From a virus: a stretch of 64,000 nt of DNA. Each line of letters begins with the position of its first letter. The first letter of the stretch is position 1. Under the pieces are notes generated by a model. That model was not told the DNA's origin. It made no database searches and worked only from the letters and a program-made list of their open reading frames with translations. The position numbers and the translations under genes were made by a program. The stretch is taken from positions 1 to 64,000 of the IMG/VR virus record IMGVR_UViG_3300035698_000221; one strand, 5' to 3'. Of this stretch, positions 42,712 through 50,565 are shown piece by piece.

Positions 42712-43188
42712 TTAATTATATTTAGCCAGAAAGATACTTTTCTTACATTCCTGTTCGGTTTGTTTCTTGATTGGAAGAGCTTGACTATATCTAGCATAGT
42801 ATAGCAAAAACTTATCCTTATTGTTGTTTTTGTAGTGTAGTGTTAGTTGTTGTTTGTAGTACTCTACATCTTGTGTGTAATTTTCTAATTTACTGTCTAA
42901 AATAGCAATATTACTACAGCGATTGAGGTTGCATAGTTGGTAATAACTGGCATAACATACCGCATGTTTTTGTTTATAGAAATTACATACCTTGCCACCA
43001 GCTAGATTTACTGAGTAGGTACCGTGTTTATTCTTATAAACACGCAGTTCTCCTACCATAAGACTATTATCTTCCTTGGCCCAAATTATATCAGGGCTAT
43101 TGAATAATATATCTGGCAGATGCTTAGTAGTAAACTGTTTAAGTTTTTTTGCTGACTGTTTAAGTTTTATTGCTGTTTGAGTTTTCAC
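42712..43188 (-). CDS. Hypothetical Lys/Tyr-rich protein, 158 aa
   Basis: Basic and aromatic (KLKQSAKKLKQFTTKHL, QDVEYYKQQLTLHYKNNNK), with five cysteines, some spaced in the middle. No motif recognised. Gap of 2 nt to the coiled-coil membrane protein upstream. Confidence 0.7.
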   Translation of the reverse strand: MKTQTAIKLKQSAKKLKQFTTKHLPDILFNSPDIIWAKEDNSLMVGELRVYKNKHGTYSVNLAGGKVCNFYKQKHAVCYASYYQLCNLNRCSNIAILDSKLENYTQDVEYYKQQLTLHYKNNNKDKFLLYYARYSQALPIKKQTEQECKKSIFLAKYN

Positions 43189-43190
43189 AT

Positions 43191-43481
43191 TTAGGATACA
43201 GGCATGATTGAAATAACATCAATTAGTTTCAGCACTAAGGCTATAACAGCAGTGGTCATAACAGCAATAGTAGTACCTGCAATAGTTAAGATGCGGTTAT
43301 TAATGCGGGCTGTGACCTTATTCATGTCCTCTTTCAGACCCAACAAGTGGGTAGATAAAGAATCTAATCGGTTCTCTAGGATTTTAAAATTAATGTTCAA
43401 TTCTTTGTACCTTTCGGCACATAAATCTACGTGGGCGGAAAGATTTTTCTTCTCGATTGTTTGTTGTTTAATTGTCACCAC
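43191..43481 (-). CDS. Coiled-coil protein with C-terminal membrane anchor (XhlA-like)
   Basis: 96 aa. Residues 15-65 form a coiled coil (NFKILENRLDSLSTHLLGL), then a single membrane helix (ILTIAGTTIAVMTTAVIALVL). Same layout as XhlA-type phage membrane proteins that assist lysis. TATAAATA at 43610-43617 and AATAAATA at 43575-43582 lie upstream. Confidence 0.7.
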   Translation of the reverse strand: MVTIKQQTIEKKNLSAHVDLCAERYKELNINFKILENRLDSLSTHLLGLKEDMNKVTARINNRILTIAGTTIAVMTTAVIALVLKLIDVISIMPVS

Positions 43482-43586
43482 TCTCTTCCTATGTAAGTTA
43501 AAACTGATAGAGCTATGCCTGTTGATAGTGCCAGAGTAGTGAGTGCCTAGTATATGTGCCGTTTATTACCCAAGTATTTATTCCTT
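43482..43586. promoter_or_regulatory. Leader region of the XhlA-like gene
   Basis: 105 nt without a gene. On the minus strand it contains AATAAATA (43575-43582), a probable late promoter, and ends in a purine-rich GAAGAGAG stretch near the start codon. Confidence 0.5.
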
Positions 43587-44093
43587 TTACCACCTGAGTT
43601 TGTAATATATATTTATACCTATATGTAGTATGGGTATTTCTACTACTGCTGTTTCGTGTAAACCAGTTATTATAGGTATATTGTGTGTATCATTATTAAG
43701 AGCGGCAACAGGATCGTCACCTATTCTGTATACATCCGGCTGTTCTGGACTAAAACTAAAATGCCAGATGTCGTGGGTGCCTGTGATATCAGTAAAATTA
43801 TAGAGCGACATGTCCTGTTTACGCAATCGTTTAGGATCTTCCAGATACACAGGTTGGGCCCTTAAACTAATTACTTGTATGCAGGTTTCGTAGTTACGTT
43901 GTTGATTACGGCTTCTAATCCAGGACTTCTCGTCATTAATTAGTTGATCTGCATCATCATTGAACATAGGCATGCCTTCTTTGTAGTATGCTACTACGCC
44001 TGTTCTAGTCATATCCACTAGTGTATAACAATCAATTACACAACTGCCTCTGCCTTCCACACTGCCTGCACTATGACCGTGTATTTTACTCAT
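43587..44093 (-). CDS. Hypothetical protein, 168 aa
   Basis: Start at 44093 (MSKIHGHSAGSVEGRGSCV) is preferred because it only overlaps the preceding stop by 8 nt. The protein is soluble, with NDEKSWIRSRNQQRNYETCI and THDIWHFSFSPEQPD. Not recognised; perhaps a small enzyme or baseplate accessory. Confidence 0.68.
   Translation of the reverse strand: MSKIHGHSAGSVEGRGSCVIDCYTLVDMTRTGVVAYYKEGMPMFNDDADQLINDEKSWIRSRNQQRNYETCIQVISLRAQPVYLEDPKRLRKQDMSLYNFTDITGTHDIWHFSFSPEQPDVYRIGDDPVAALNNDTHNIPIITGLHETAVVEIPILHIGINIYYKLRW
43610..43617 (-). promoter_or_regulatory. Late promoter TATAAATA
   Basis: Exact TATAAATA on the minus strand inside the 3' end of the preceding gene, upstream of 43191-43481. Confidence 0.5.
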
Positions 44094-44502
44094 ATGTAAA
44101 CTTTGCCTGGTAAGGCTCAGGATCTTTATTGAATAAAGGATTAACATACTTAAAGTAACGGTCCCAGGTAATACAATCATTTAGATTGGGATGTATAATT
44201 ACATCTATAGATGTATATCCAAGATGAAGGGCGGCATCATATCTATTAGCTCCCATTTTAATTGCCCAGACTAAATTATCCTCGTTTACTACAGGATCTA
44301 CTTTAAGTTTACCCCAGAATTGTTTACTAAACAACTCCGTTGTTATCTTACACACTGCTAATGGGTAATACATACCTTGATCCCGCATCGTTGGGAGAAC
44401 CTTCCATTTAAAACGTTCGTTGGGGTGTATAAAAAGTGAACTTAATTGTGTTAAGGGCACTTGCTGTATTCTTAAATCTCTATGTAAACTTTGACAGTGC
44501 AT
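44086..44502 (-). CDS. ParB/sulfiredoxin-like domain protein
   Basis: 138 aa from the ATG at 44502. NERFKWKVLPTMRDQGMYYP and then IKMGANRYDAALHLGYTSID follow the ParB N-terminal fold, with the (G)xNR motif. Phage versions may have nuclease or NTPase activity. The leader contains the preceding terminator hairpin and a TATAAATA, so it has its own late promoter; no clear Shine-Dalgarno. Confidence 0.75.
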   Translation of the reverse strand: MHCQSLHRDLRIQQVPLTQLSSLFIHPNERFKWKVLPTMRDQGMYYPLAVCKITTELFSKQFWGKLKVDPVVNEDNLVWAIKMGANRYDAALHLGYTSIDVIIHPNLNDCITWDRYFKYVNPLFNKDPEPYQAKFTYE

Positions 44503-44531
44503 AAAAAAAGGCACACAAAATGTATGCCTTT
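44503..44531 (-). terminator. Rho-independent terminator
   Basis: Minus strand AAAAAGGCATACA, a 3-nt loop, then TGTGTGCCTTTTTTT; about 13 paired bases with one G-U and a U-run. It ends the 44555-44986 cistron, yet lies within the leader of 44086-44502. Confidence 0.78.
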
Positions 44532-44532
44532 T

Positions 44533-44540
44533 TATTTATA
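44533..44540 (-). promoter_or_regulatory. Late promoter TATAAATA ahead of the terminator hairpin
   Basis: Exact TATAAATA on the minus strand. Transcription from it would start inside the hairpin and could supply the ParB-like gene despite the terminator. Confidence 0.6.
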
Positions 44541-44554
44541 GTGTTAATTTAGTA

Positions 44555-44986
44555 TTATGCTAAATCTAACCCAGGTGCTGTAACGTCTGTACCTGTAACA
44601 TTGATTGAGTTCAATGTTGTAGTAGCACGAATGGACGCCTGCAATGCTGACGCTGTCCAGCTAGAACCTTCAACTGCAACACTGATTTGTCCTGTGTCGT
44701 CGCCTTCTACCTGATATGCTACGAGAGTTGCAGTTCCTTCGTTAGTACCGTCTGTGTAGTTTTGGATAATTTGTAAAACTTTTTCTACACACTCGTTAGG
44801 TCCCATTTCTGAACGCAAGTCTTGGTTAGTACTAGAACCGTTTTGAATAACAATTTTGAAAAAGTCTAACTTACGACCTACAACATCTACTAGTTCGTCT
44901 GCTGAGATGTTACCAACGTTTGCTACTGATCTGTCATATGACACGTTACCTGATGGGCTACCGTGTACTCTTGTTAAATCTGCCAT
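44555..44986 (-). CDS. Probable abundant virion protein, paralogue 1
   Basis: 143 aa. MADLTRVHGSPSGNVSYDRS, VGRKLDFFKIVIQNGSS and GQISVAVEGSSWTASALQ align with the neighbour at 45086-45544. AAGGAG Shine-Dalgarno; own TATAAATA promoter and terminator. Small beta-rich proteins under individual strong promoters are often decoration or fibre proteins. Confidence 0.78.
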   Translation of the reverse strand: MADLTRVHGSPSGNVSYDRSVANVGNISADELVDVVGRKLDFFKIVIQNGSSTNQDLRSEMGPNECVEKVLQIIQNYTDGTNEGTATLVAYQVEGDDTGQISVAVEGSSWTASALQASIRATTTLNSINVTGTDVTAPGLDLA

Positions 44987-45016
44987 TTGTCACTCCTTAA
45001 TTAAATGTATTTGTAG

Positions 45017-45024
45017 TATTTATA
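45017..45024 (-). promoter_or_regulatory. Late promoter TATAAATA
   Basis: Exact TATAAATA on the minus strand, about 31 nt upstream of the ATG at 44986, directly after the terminator of the upstream gene. Confidence 0.7.
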
Positions 45025-45032
45025 CTGGTTAT

Positions 45033-45066
45033 AAAAAAAAGGCGCAAATAATATGCGCCCTTTTTT
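45033..45066 (-). terminator. Rho-independent terminator
   Basis: Stem TGCGCC reads against GGCGCA (45054-45059 with 45041-45046), 7-nt AT loop, followed on the minus strand by eight U. A-run on the other side makes it potentially bidirectional. Confidence 0.85.
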
Positions 45067-45085
45067 AAGTTACTAAAACTCTAAA

Positions 45086-45544
45086 TTATGATAGTGCTAA
45101 CTTCATGCCTGTATCTGTTACGAGTGTGCCTGTTACGTCTTTTGAATTGCCACCAACTGTTGCGCCTAATGCACGAATTGCTGTTTGCAATGTTGCGCCT
45201 GTCCAATTTGAACCAGCAACCATAACGCTGATTTGACCGTTAGCATCGTCTTGTACCTGATATGCTAAAATCTCACCACCGTATTGTACGCTAGAAACGG
45301 TAGATGCCGCAACTGCTTTAAGAATTGCTTCAACTGATTCGCCAGCGTCTAATTCGTTTTGTAGATCGACATTACCTGCGCCGCCTGATCCAGATGCGTT
45401 GTAAATAACGATTCCAAAGAACTTAGCACTTCTACCAATGTTAACTACTAACTCGTCACCACTTAATGCTCCACTACCAGAGAGGCCTCTGTCCTGATGA
45501 ACCACACCATGTGCGTTACCATGTACTCTTGTTACGTCTGCCAT
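45086..45544 (-). CDS. Probable abundant virion protein, paralogue 2
   Basis: 152 aa. MADVTRVHGNAHGVVHQDRG, IGRSAKFFGIVIYNASG and GQISVMVAGSNWTGATLQ match paralogue 1. AAGGAG upstream of the ATG at 45544, CATAAATA promoter at 45593-45600 and a terminator downstream. Result of tandem duplication including the promoter-terminator unit. Confidence 0.78.
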   Translation of the reverse strand: MADVTRVHGNAHGVVHQDRGLSGSGALSGDELVVNIGRSAKFFGIVIYNASGSGGAGNVDLQNELDAGESVEAILKAVAASTVSSVQYGGEILAYQVQDDANGQISVMVAGSNWTGATLQTAIRALGATVGGNSKDVTGTLVTDTGMKLALS

Positions 45545-45592
45545 TTTAAAACTCCTTAAATTTTATTATTAGCCTGTTCGCTAACTTACTAT

Positions 45593-45600
45593 TATTTATG
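45593..45600 (-). promoter_or_regulatory. Late-type promoter CATAAATA
   Basis: CATAAATA on the minus strand, about 50 nt upstream of the ATG at 45544. Confidence 0.55.
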
Positions 45601-46153
45601 CTAGTTCTTTAAATTTTGACCAGTATACGTCAATATAAGGAGTGTCAGAACGAACGTTCTGTCTAAGATTTACTACTGTTGTTTTCTTTTGTGCGTCACT
45701 GTAGTTGTCCCAGTAACTTACTAAGCGTCTGATGTTTTTAAGAGCACTATCCTGTACTTTTAATGTGTCTTCTAGTTTAGTGAATAGTGCTCTGTCTCTG
45801 GTGATGTGTCTATTATCGTTAATAATGTCTAACAAATAACGTTTGATGCCAAAGTCAGGAACATACACTGACTTGTCAGTCTTTAAATACGTGTCATATT
45901 TGTCTTGGTTATTAACAACACTTATAAGATTGTACATATCAGTTTGGGCAGCCTTCATTCCTGGAAACCCCCCAAACTGATATGTCTTCTTAGCATACTG
46001 TTTAACCCAGTTTTTGTCATAATGTCTAATAATTTCCAACATCATAACAATTTGATACAGTAGATGACCTAGGTCACGAGCAGACATCCCCTCGAAGTCG
46101 TGTTCGTACCTAAAAATCCTGCTTTCATTTAATTCTTGAATAAAGTCAAACAA
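45596..46153 (-). CDS. Conserved phage protein, 185 aa
   Basis: Mostly helical (DLGHLLYQIVMMLEIIRHYD, KNIRRLVSYWDNYSDAQKK). Resembles uncharacterised proteins of T4-like cyanophages that lie near the nucleotidyltransferase genes. Start overlaps the stop upstream by 8 nt. Confidence 0.72.
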   Translation of the reverse strand: MFDFIQELNESRIFRYEHDFEGMSARDLGHLLYQIVMMLEIIRHYDKNWVKQYAKKTYQFGGFPGMKAAQTDMYNLISVVNNQDKYDTYLKTDKSVYVPDFGIKRYLLDIINDNRHITRDRALFTKLEDTLKVQDSALKNIRRLVSYWDNYSDAQKKTTVVNLRQNVRSDTPYIDVYWSKFKELA

Positions 46154-46736
46154 CGCCCATTCCCTTTGCTACCTTGTTAAAAACTGTCTGAGCCAACTCA
46201 CCAGTTAAACCAGTAAGTTGTTGAAATTTTGTCATGTCCTTAGCCTGCACTGCACCTCGAACATCTGTTGCTCTCACATCACCTTTATCGGTGTTAGCAA
46301 ATCCGGTTACATCTTTAAACTTGTAATAACCATGACGTGCTTCAACACCATTAAACTTTTTAAAACTACCAACGAAGTCGTTAATTCTTTCTGGATCACC
46401 AACAAAAACTAAAGTAATGTTCTCTGCTTCTTTGGGATCGTATTTGTTATATATTGCTACAATAGCATTGTATACTGTCTTAATACTGGGGTCAGATAAT
46501 ATGTTGTCGCTGTGCCCAGGAAACATCTGTTTCAGTATAGCAACTTTGTCTGCATACTGCAATGGATTCTTTTTAGGATCGGTTGTTTGTCCCGTGCCTA
46601 TCCAGAAACCATAGTTTCCTACTGACTCCAGTTTCTTAAACACCTCTGCGTGTCCTAAGTGTGGTGGCTGAAACCTACCCCAACTAAAGGCTACACGTTG
46701 TTCTGGTGCTTCTCTTAATATTTCTTTTGCTCTCAT
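46146..46736 (-). CDS. Cytidylyltransferase-like nucleotidyltransferase
   Basis: 196 aa from ATG 46736. The leader MRAKEILREAPEQ is followed by VAFSWGRFQPPHLGHAEVFK with the HxGH motif of the cytidylyltransferase/NadM superfamily, GFWIGTGQTTDPKKNPL and TLVFVGDPERI. The usual ISSTxxR end is replaced by VRATDVRGAV. NAD-type or other adenylyl transfer is possible. The leader resembles T4 capsid-targeting sequences. Confidence 0.8.
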   Translation of the reverse strand: MRAKEILREAPEQRVAFSWGRFQPPHLGHAEVFKKLESVGNYGFWIGTGQTTDPKKNPLQYADKVAILKQMFPGHSDNILSDPSIKTVYNAIVAIYNKYDPKEAENITLVFVGDPERINDFVGSFKKFNGVEARHGYYKFKDVTGFANTDKGDVRATDVRGAVQAKDMTKFQQLTGLTGELAQTVFNKVAKGMGVV

Positions 46737-46740
46737 AGTA

Positions 46741-47856
46741 CTACTTATCTTTAAAGCCTCTGTTAGGCGTCCAAGTCGGTTGATCAATCATTTTAATAAA
46801 CTGTCCCGGTAAGTCAGCCTTAAACTCTTTACCTGGATGAGCTTGCACATAACCTTCTGGTTTAGTCTGTCTGATATCACCGTGTGTTGCTGACCCTAAC
46901 TGCTGTAATACCAGATTCTTTTGTCCTGTTATCATTTCAACTGCGTTAAGCGTAGCGTCTAATCCAGGATGGTTTAAAACTTTTTGTGCTTGCTCAGCAC
47001 TTAAGTTATTTTGTACCCAGTCTGTAAAACCTTTCTTTGCACCTGGTATTCTAAGCGACTGATTGTAGAACTTATATAACACATCGCCTGGTCTTTTTAA
47101 TCCTGACTGGCCACCAATAAAGTCATCTATTTTACTGGCATTACTGCTAATATAACGTTCCACAATACCTAACCCTTTGTCGTCAAGTTTAGGTTTTTCT
47201 TCAGTATACGCTGTGCCTTGTACAATGACATCCGGTGTGCTTAACTTCTCTACATTATCCAGACGACCTTCAGGCGACATTATGTCTTCTTGGTATCCAG
47301 TAATCGCTACCATGATTGTTGCAGTAGCAATACGCTTGCCTAAATTGCTGTCTGCTGGAATATGAAACTTTGTTACATTAGGTTGGAACTCGTATTCGTT
47401 TGTTGCTTTGTTTAACACAGCAGGCTTTCCTGGATGGAACAATAACCCACCTTCCACTAGTCCCTTTTTAGGACTTGCGTTACGTAAGTAAGGCCATAAT
47501 GCACCCATGTCTTTAGCAAGTGCCTGTCTAGCATCTTGTTGTTCTGGTTTAATCTTACCTGTACCTGCTACGAAGTCTGTTACATCCTGCGGTCCTGTTG
47601 CCAGTGTAGGGATACCTGCACCAACCTCTCTCACACCACGCTTAAGGTATGCAAGAGCATTCTTCATCAGAACCGTAAACTTACCGTGAACTTCTCCCCA
47701 GTACACTACAGGCATTCCGTCCCACTTTATTTCTATACCGCCGGACTCTTGCATGTCTTTAAGACGCCCAACAGCATGTAGTCCACCACGACTGCCGTTA
47801 GTGAATACCAGATCTTCAATGTGTTGATACTTTCTGCCTACTGTAGGTTCTGCCAT
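46741..47856 (-). CDS. Conserved phage protein with KWDG motif (DUF6267-like)
   Basis: 371 aa. It starts TVGRKYQHIEDLVFTNGSRG and contains GGIEIKWDGMPVVYWGEVHG, then FTVLMKNALA. The KWDG motif recalls the adenylated lysine motif KxDG of ligases and capping enzymes, and KGLVEGGLLF could be the later strand motif. Most likely a divergent nucleotidyltransferase of the ligase superfamily, though the family is normally listed as unknown. Overlaps the upstream NTase gene by 19 nt. Confidence 0.72.
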   Translation of the reverse strand: MAEPTVGRKYQHIEDLVFTNGSRGGLHAVGRLKDMQESGGIEIKWDGMPVVYWGEVHGKFTVLMKNALAYLKRGVREVGAGIPTLATGPQDVTDFVAGTGKIKPEQQDARQALAKDMGALWPYLRNASPKKGLVEGGLLFHPGKPAVLNKATNEYEFQPNVTKFHIPADSNLGKRIATATIMVAITGYQEDIMSPEGRLDNVEKLSTPDVIVQGTAYTEEKPKLDDKGLGIVERYISSNASKIDDFIGGQSGLKRPGDVLYKFYNQSLRIPGAKKGFTDWVQNNLSAEQAQKVLNHPGLDATLNAVEMITGQKNLVLQQLGSATHGDIRQTKPEGYVQAHPGKEFKADLPGQFIKMIDQPTWTPNRGFKDK

Positions 47857-48536
47857 TTTTGATTCCACTCTGTTGCCATGTATTTGTTTTTAATTGCGTC
47901 GTACTTTTTAGGATAGGGCTCCAATGCCTTTAGTAACTTTGTGGGATTGCCCATGTCGTCTGCTGTGGCACTGGGACCAATAATAATCTTTGCTATTTCA
48001 TCTTTGTTGTTGGAGACCAATTCCTTAGTTTCCCTGTTAACTAGTCCTTTGTATGGACTCATCATTAAACTTTCTGCTTCAGGTGTCGCACTCATGTTTG
48101 CTAGGTCTGCCCACATAGCATGTAGTGTCCCACCTTTCATGTTGGGATCAGTATAATCATGTGTATGCAATGGCTGTGCCGCTTGTGCATTATTAACTGC
48201 CATTAAGTCTACTTGTGCCACACCGCCTTCACCGTTAGGTACGCCAACGTGTATACTAACACCAGTGCGTTTTGCTTCTAGCCCCATGTTTTGGAAATGT
48301 TTTTCCAATGCTTGTCTAGCTAGTTTTAAGTCATCTAACGGAAATATGTCTAGTAACTGTTCGGCATCAATAAGAACATCAACGTCACTGCTAACTTCTT
48401 TCTTGCCTGCTGAACCAATAGCGTACATGTCTATACCAAGTGGTAACGCCTTTTGTAAGTTCTTCTTAACAGCATCAAAGTTCTTAAGTGTAACTGGCAG
48501 TGCTGAAGGAATTGCTTTACCACCTTCTGATATCAT
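47838..48536 (-). CDS. Nucleotidyltransferase (Pol beta-like fold)
   Basis: 232 aa. IDMYAIGSAGKKEVSSDVDVLI gives the GS-x10-DxD signature, with a third Asp in VAQVDLMAV. The target (RNA, protein or small molecule) cannot be read. It lies beside the HxGH and KWDG genes in what is a cluster of nucleotidyl-transfer candidates. Confidence 0.78.
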   Translation of the reverse strand: MISEGGKAIPSALPVTLKNFDAVKKNLQKALPLGIDMYAIGSAGKKEVSSDVDVLIDAEQLLDIFPLDDLKLARQALEKHFQNMGLEAKRTGVSIHVGVPNGEGGVAQVDLMAVNNAQAAQPLHTHDYTDPNMKGGTLHAMWADLANMSATPEAESLMMSPYKGLVNRETKELVSNNKDEIAKIIIGPSATADDMGNPTKLLKALEPYPKKYDAIKNKYMATEWNQKWQNLQ

Positions 48537-49123
48537 CGTGTTCCGCCCTTGCTTCTATTATAGAACATGTCAATCACAGTCTGTGCTTTACTGTTAGGGT
48601 TAATATATGCTTGTCTGTTTACAGAGTACCAACCTGCTGGTGTAAGTGTTATAGTAGAGTATCCTTTAAATTCTTCTTGATGCTTAAATCCCAACGCCCT
48701 GTTAAGTTCAACTGTTGATACAGAAAATTCGTCCAGGGCGGATTTTACATGAAGAGGTTGGTGTGGTATAAAAAATGTTTTAGGATCAACGTTGTTAAAT
48801 CTGTTTGGATCTATATCAACATCCACACTGTCAAGATATGCTTTATCCTGATTAGTAGGCCTCGATCCAATCCAGCCTCTAGACTTTGCATACGCTATTT
48901 TAGCATCTAAATTTGCATTAAGTTGTGCAGGAGACTGTTGTGCAGTTTGGTTTGCTTTTTGTTGTACAGGCGTATTAGTTACTGACTGTTGTGCAGTTTG
49001 GTTTGCTTTTTGTTGTTTTGTATAGGATCGCTCTTCACGATCAATTTGCCCAGCACTTTTGCCTGCCAAACCACCTGCGATTTGTGCCCACAACCCTGCC
49101 TCAAATAATTCTTTAACTTTCAT
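48533..49123 (-). CDS. Probable internal head protein with KANQTAQQS repeats
   Basis: 196 aa. Leader MKVKELFEAGLWAQIAGGLA with GKSAGQ matches the next protein's start; LFEA fits a T4 gp21-type cleavage site. Residues 38-64 contain the repeat QQKANQTAQQS twice. The C-terminal half is a folded domain (STITLTPAGWYSVNRQAYIN). Function inferred. Confidence 0.7.
   Translation of the reverse strand: MKVKELFEAGLWAQIAGGLAGKSAGQIDREERSYTKQQKANQTAQQSVTNTPVQQKANQTAQQSPAQLNANLDAKIAYAKSRGWIGSRPTNQDKAYLDSVDVDIDPNRFNNVDPKTFFIPHQPLHVKSALDEFSVSTVELNRALGFKHQEEFKGYSTITLTPAGWYSVNRQAYINPNSKAQTVIDMFYNRSKGGTR
48933..49016 (-). repeat. 33-bp direct repeat, period 51 bp
   Basis: Identical copies at 48933-48965 and 48984-49016 encode the repeated QKANQTAQQS segment. 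The exact identity at DNA level shows a recent in-frame duplication. Confidence 0.8.
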
Positions 49124-49392
49124 TAATGCGCCTTTTTTGCGGCAGAAATATTAGTGTCAAGACTAATACTACTACCCTGTGCTGTTGCTTGTTTTTTAAG
49201 CCAATCTAGGTATTGTGGCACTGACATGCCTTTTTCTCTAGCCGCTTTTTGTATTCTTTCTTTTTCTGCATTTTCTGTTCCTGCTTTCTGTTTTTCATAA
49301 TTAACAGTGTCAGCGGATTTTCCAGCAAGTCCGCCAGCAAACTGTGATGCTAGATCTTTCCAGCCTTCTGTAACAACCTCGTTAACCTTCAC
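49123..49392 (-). CDS. Small probable internal head protein, 89 aa
   Basis: Leader MKVNEVVTEGWKDLASQFAG and GLAGKSADTVN resemble the N-terminus of the following protein, followed by charged helix KQKAGTENAEKERIQKAARE. One-base overlap with the next gene. Probably related by duplication of the leader segment. Confidence 0.7.
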   Translation of the reverse strand: MKVNEVVTEGWKDLASQFAGGLAGKSADTVNYEKQKAGTENAEKERIQKAAREKGMSVPQYLDWLKKQATAQGSSISLDTNISAAKKAH

Positions 49393-49630
49393 GTTTGGCT
49401 CTCCTTATACCCCTGGTAAACTTTTCTGGTTCCCCGGTGCGTATGCTGTTTAGCAAACGTTTTTCTAAGTTTGCGGCAGTCTCTGAGTCATAAGTTTCTT
49501 TTATGTGCTGTAGCAAGTTTATCGCACTTAGAATAACATTGTGGGCTCTGTTCTCTATTAGAACATTATTATCTCTTTGTGAAACAAAGATATCTAATTC
49601 ATCTAATAGGCTTCTTGTTTTCTTTTGCAC
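49382..49630 (-). CDS. Conserved phage protein, 82 aa
   Basis: GTG start at 49630. Helical with LIENRAHNVILSAINLLQHI and ANLEKRLLNSIRTGEPEKF, typical of a small conserved protein in marine T4-like phages. TATAAATA at 49652-49659 is its probable promoter. Confidence 0.72.
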   Translation of the reverse strand: MQKKTRSLLDELDIFVSQRDNNVLIENRAHNVILSAINLLQHIKETYDSETAANLEKRLLNSIRTGEPEKFTRGIRRAKREG

Positions 49631-49651
49631 TACACGCTCCAGGATTAAGTA

Positions 49652-49659
49652 TATTTATA
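49652..49659 (-). promoter_or_regulatory. Late promoter TATAAATA
   Basis: Exact TATAAATA on the minus strand, 22 nt upstream of the GTG at 49630; the divergent plus gene starts 16 nt to the right. Confidence 0.65.
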
Positions 49660-49674
49660 GTATCTATAAACATT

Positions 49675-50565
49675 ATGACAAGATTAGAAATAACACTATC
49701 CAATATACATGGTTCTCAATATACACTCTATTATAGCATATTTCGCACCGAAATAGCAAGTAAATGGTTGTCCGAATTGCAAAAAACACTAGATTTGGGT
49801 ACCCATTTAGACGACCCTGAGAGACTCTATGGCTTTACTGGATCTAAGTATACACTGGAATACTGTGTGGACACAATAAATGGGTTTGTGGACACAATAA
49901 ACGCATATAAGCCTGTATGCGAACGTTATATTAACTACAATTACACACAGGACGACCTCAACTACTTACATAATATATTTGAACGCTATCATGGGCTCTA
50001 TGATGCTCAAGACAGCAGTGACTGGTACTCTAAGGCACCCAAGGCTGTACAACATGCACTAGGACAACTTAACATATACATACATAGACTAGAGAGCAGT
50101 AGCGGGTACGCAAGGTTTGTGTGTACGTTTAGCAGTGATCAGAGACCACGGATACCGTTTGCCCCAGAAGATTACGAACACTTTAGTCTGCAGGAACAAT
50201 GGGGAGGATTGTATATAAACTATTGCGAAATAGGCAAGACATTGGTTGATATGTATAGGGACGATGATCAGCATATCGGTGACGAAGCATTTATACCTCA
50301 ACAATATTTCAAAAGCGACTTTAACGCAAAGTTTACTCATCACACTGAGGAAGAGTATGCGGAGTTAGAACGCAATGTGTTAAATTATTACCACAAGCAT
50401 AAAGAAAAGTTTATAAAGTTAGGGTATACTGCGCCTAAATTTGCATTGGGGTCTATTCAGGTTGGGCAACTAAGTTTTCCCAGTGATTGTGATAAAAAGA
50501 TTTTTGAGAAAGAGTACTTGTCTAACTATACTTTTATCGATAGTTTGCGTATAAACTACGCCTAA
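49675..50565 (+). CDS. Hypothetical protein, 296 aa, plus-strand relative of 11258-12040
   Basis: ATG at 49675 (MTRLEITLSNIHGSQYTLYY); no clear Shine-Dalgarno. Contains LNYLHNIFERYHG, AVQHALGQLNIYIHRLES, GGLYINYCEIGKTLVDMYRD and AFIPQQYFKSDF. Pattern similarity with the protein at 11258-12040 suggests a family. Converges and overlaps with a 2OG-type gene by 32 nt. Function unknown. Confidence 0.72.
   Translation: MTRLEITLSNIHGSQYTLYYSIFRTEIASKWLSELQKTLDLGTHLDDPERLYGFTGSKYTLEYCVDTINGFVDTINAYKPVCERYINYNYTQDDLNYLHNIFERYHGLYDAQDSSDWYSKAPKAVQHALGQLNIYIHRLESSSGYARFVCTFSSDQRPRIPFAPEDYEHFSLQEQWGGLYINYCEIGKTLVDMYRDDDQHIGDEAFIPQQYFKSDFNAKFTHHTEEEYAELERNVLNYYHKHKEKFIKLGYTAPKFALGSIQVGQLSFPSDCDKKIFEKEYLSNYTFIDSLRINYA

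Noticed and set aside
48933-49016. Regulatory iteron or origin
   Set aside because: Only two copies, in frame inside a coding sequence, explained by protein repeat duplication.
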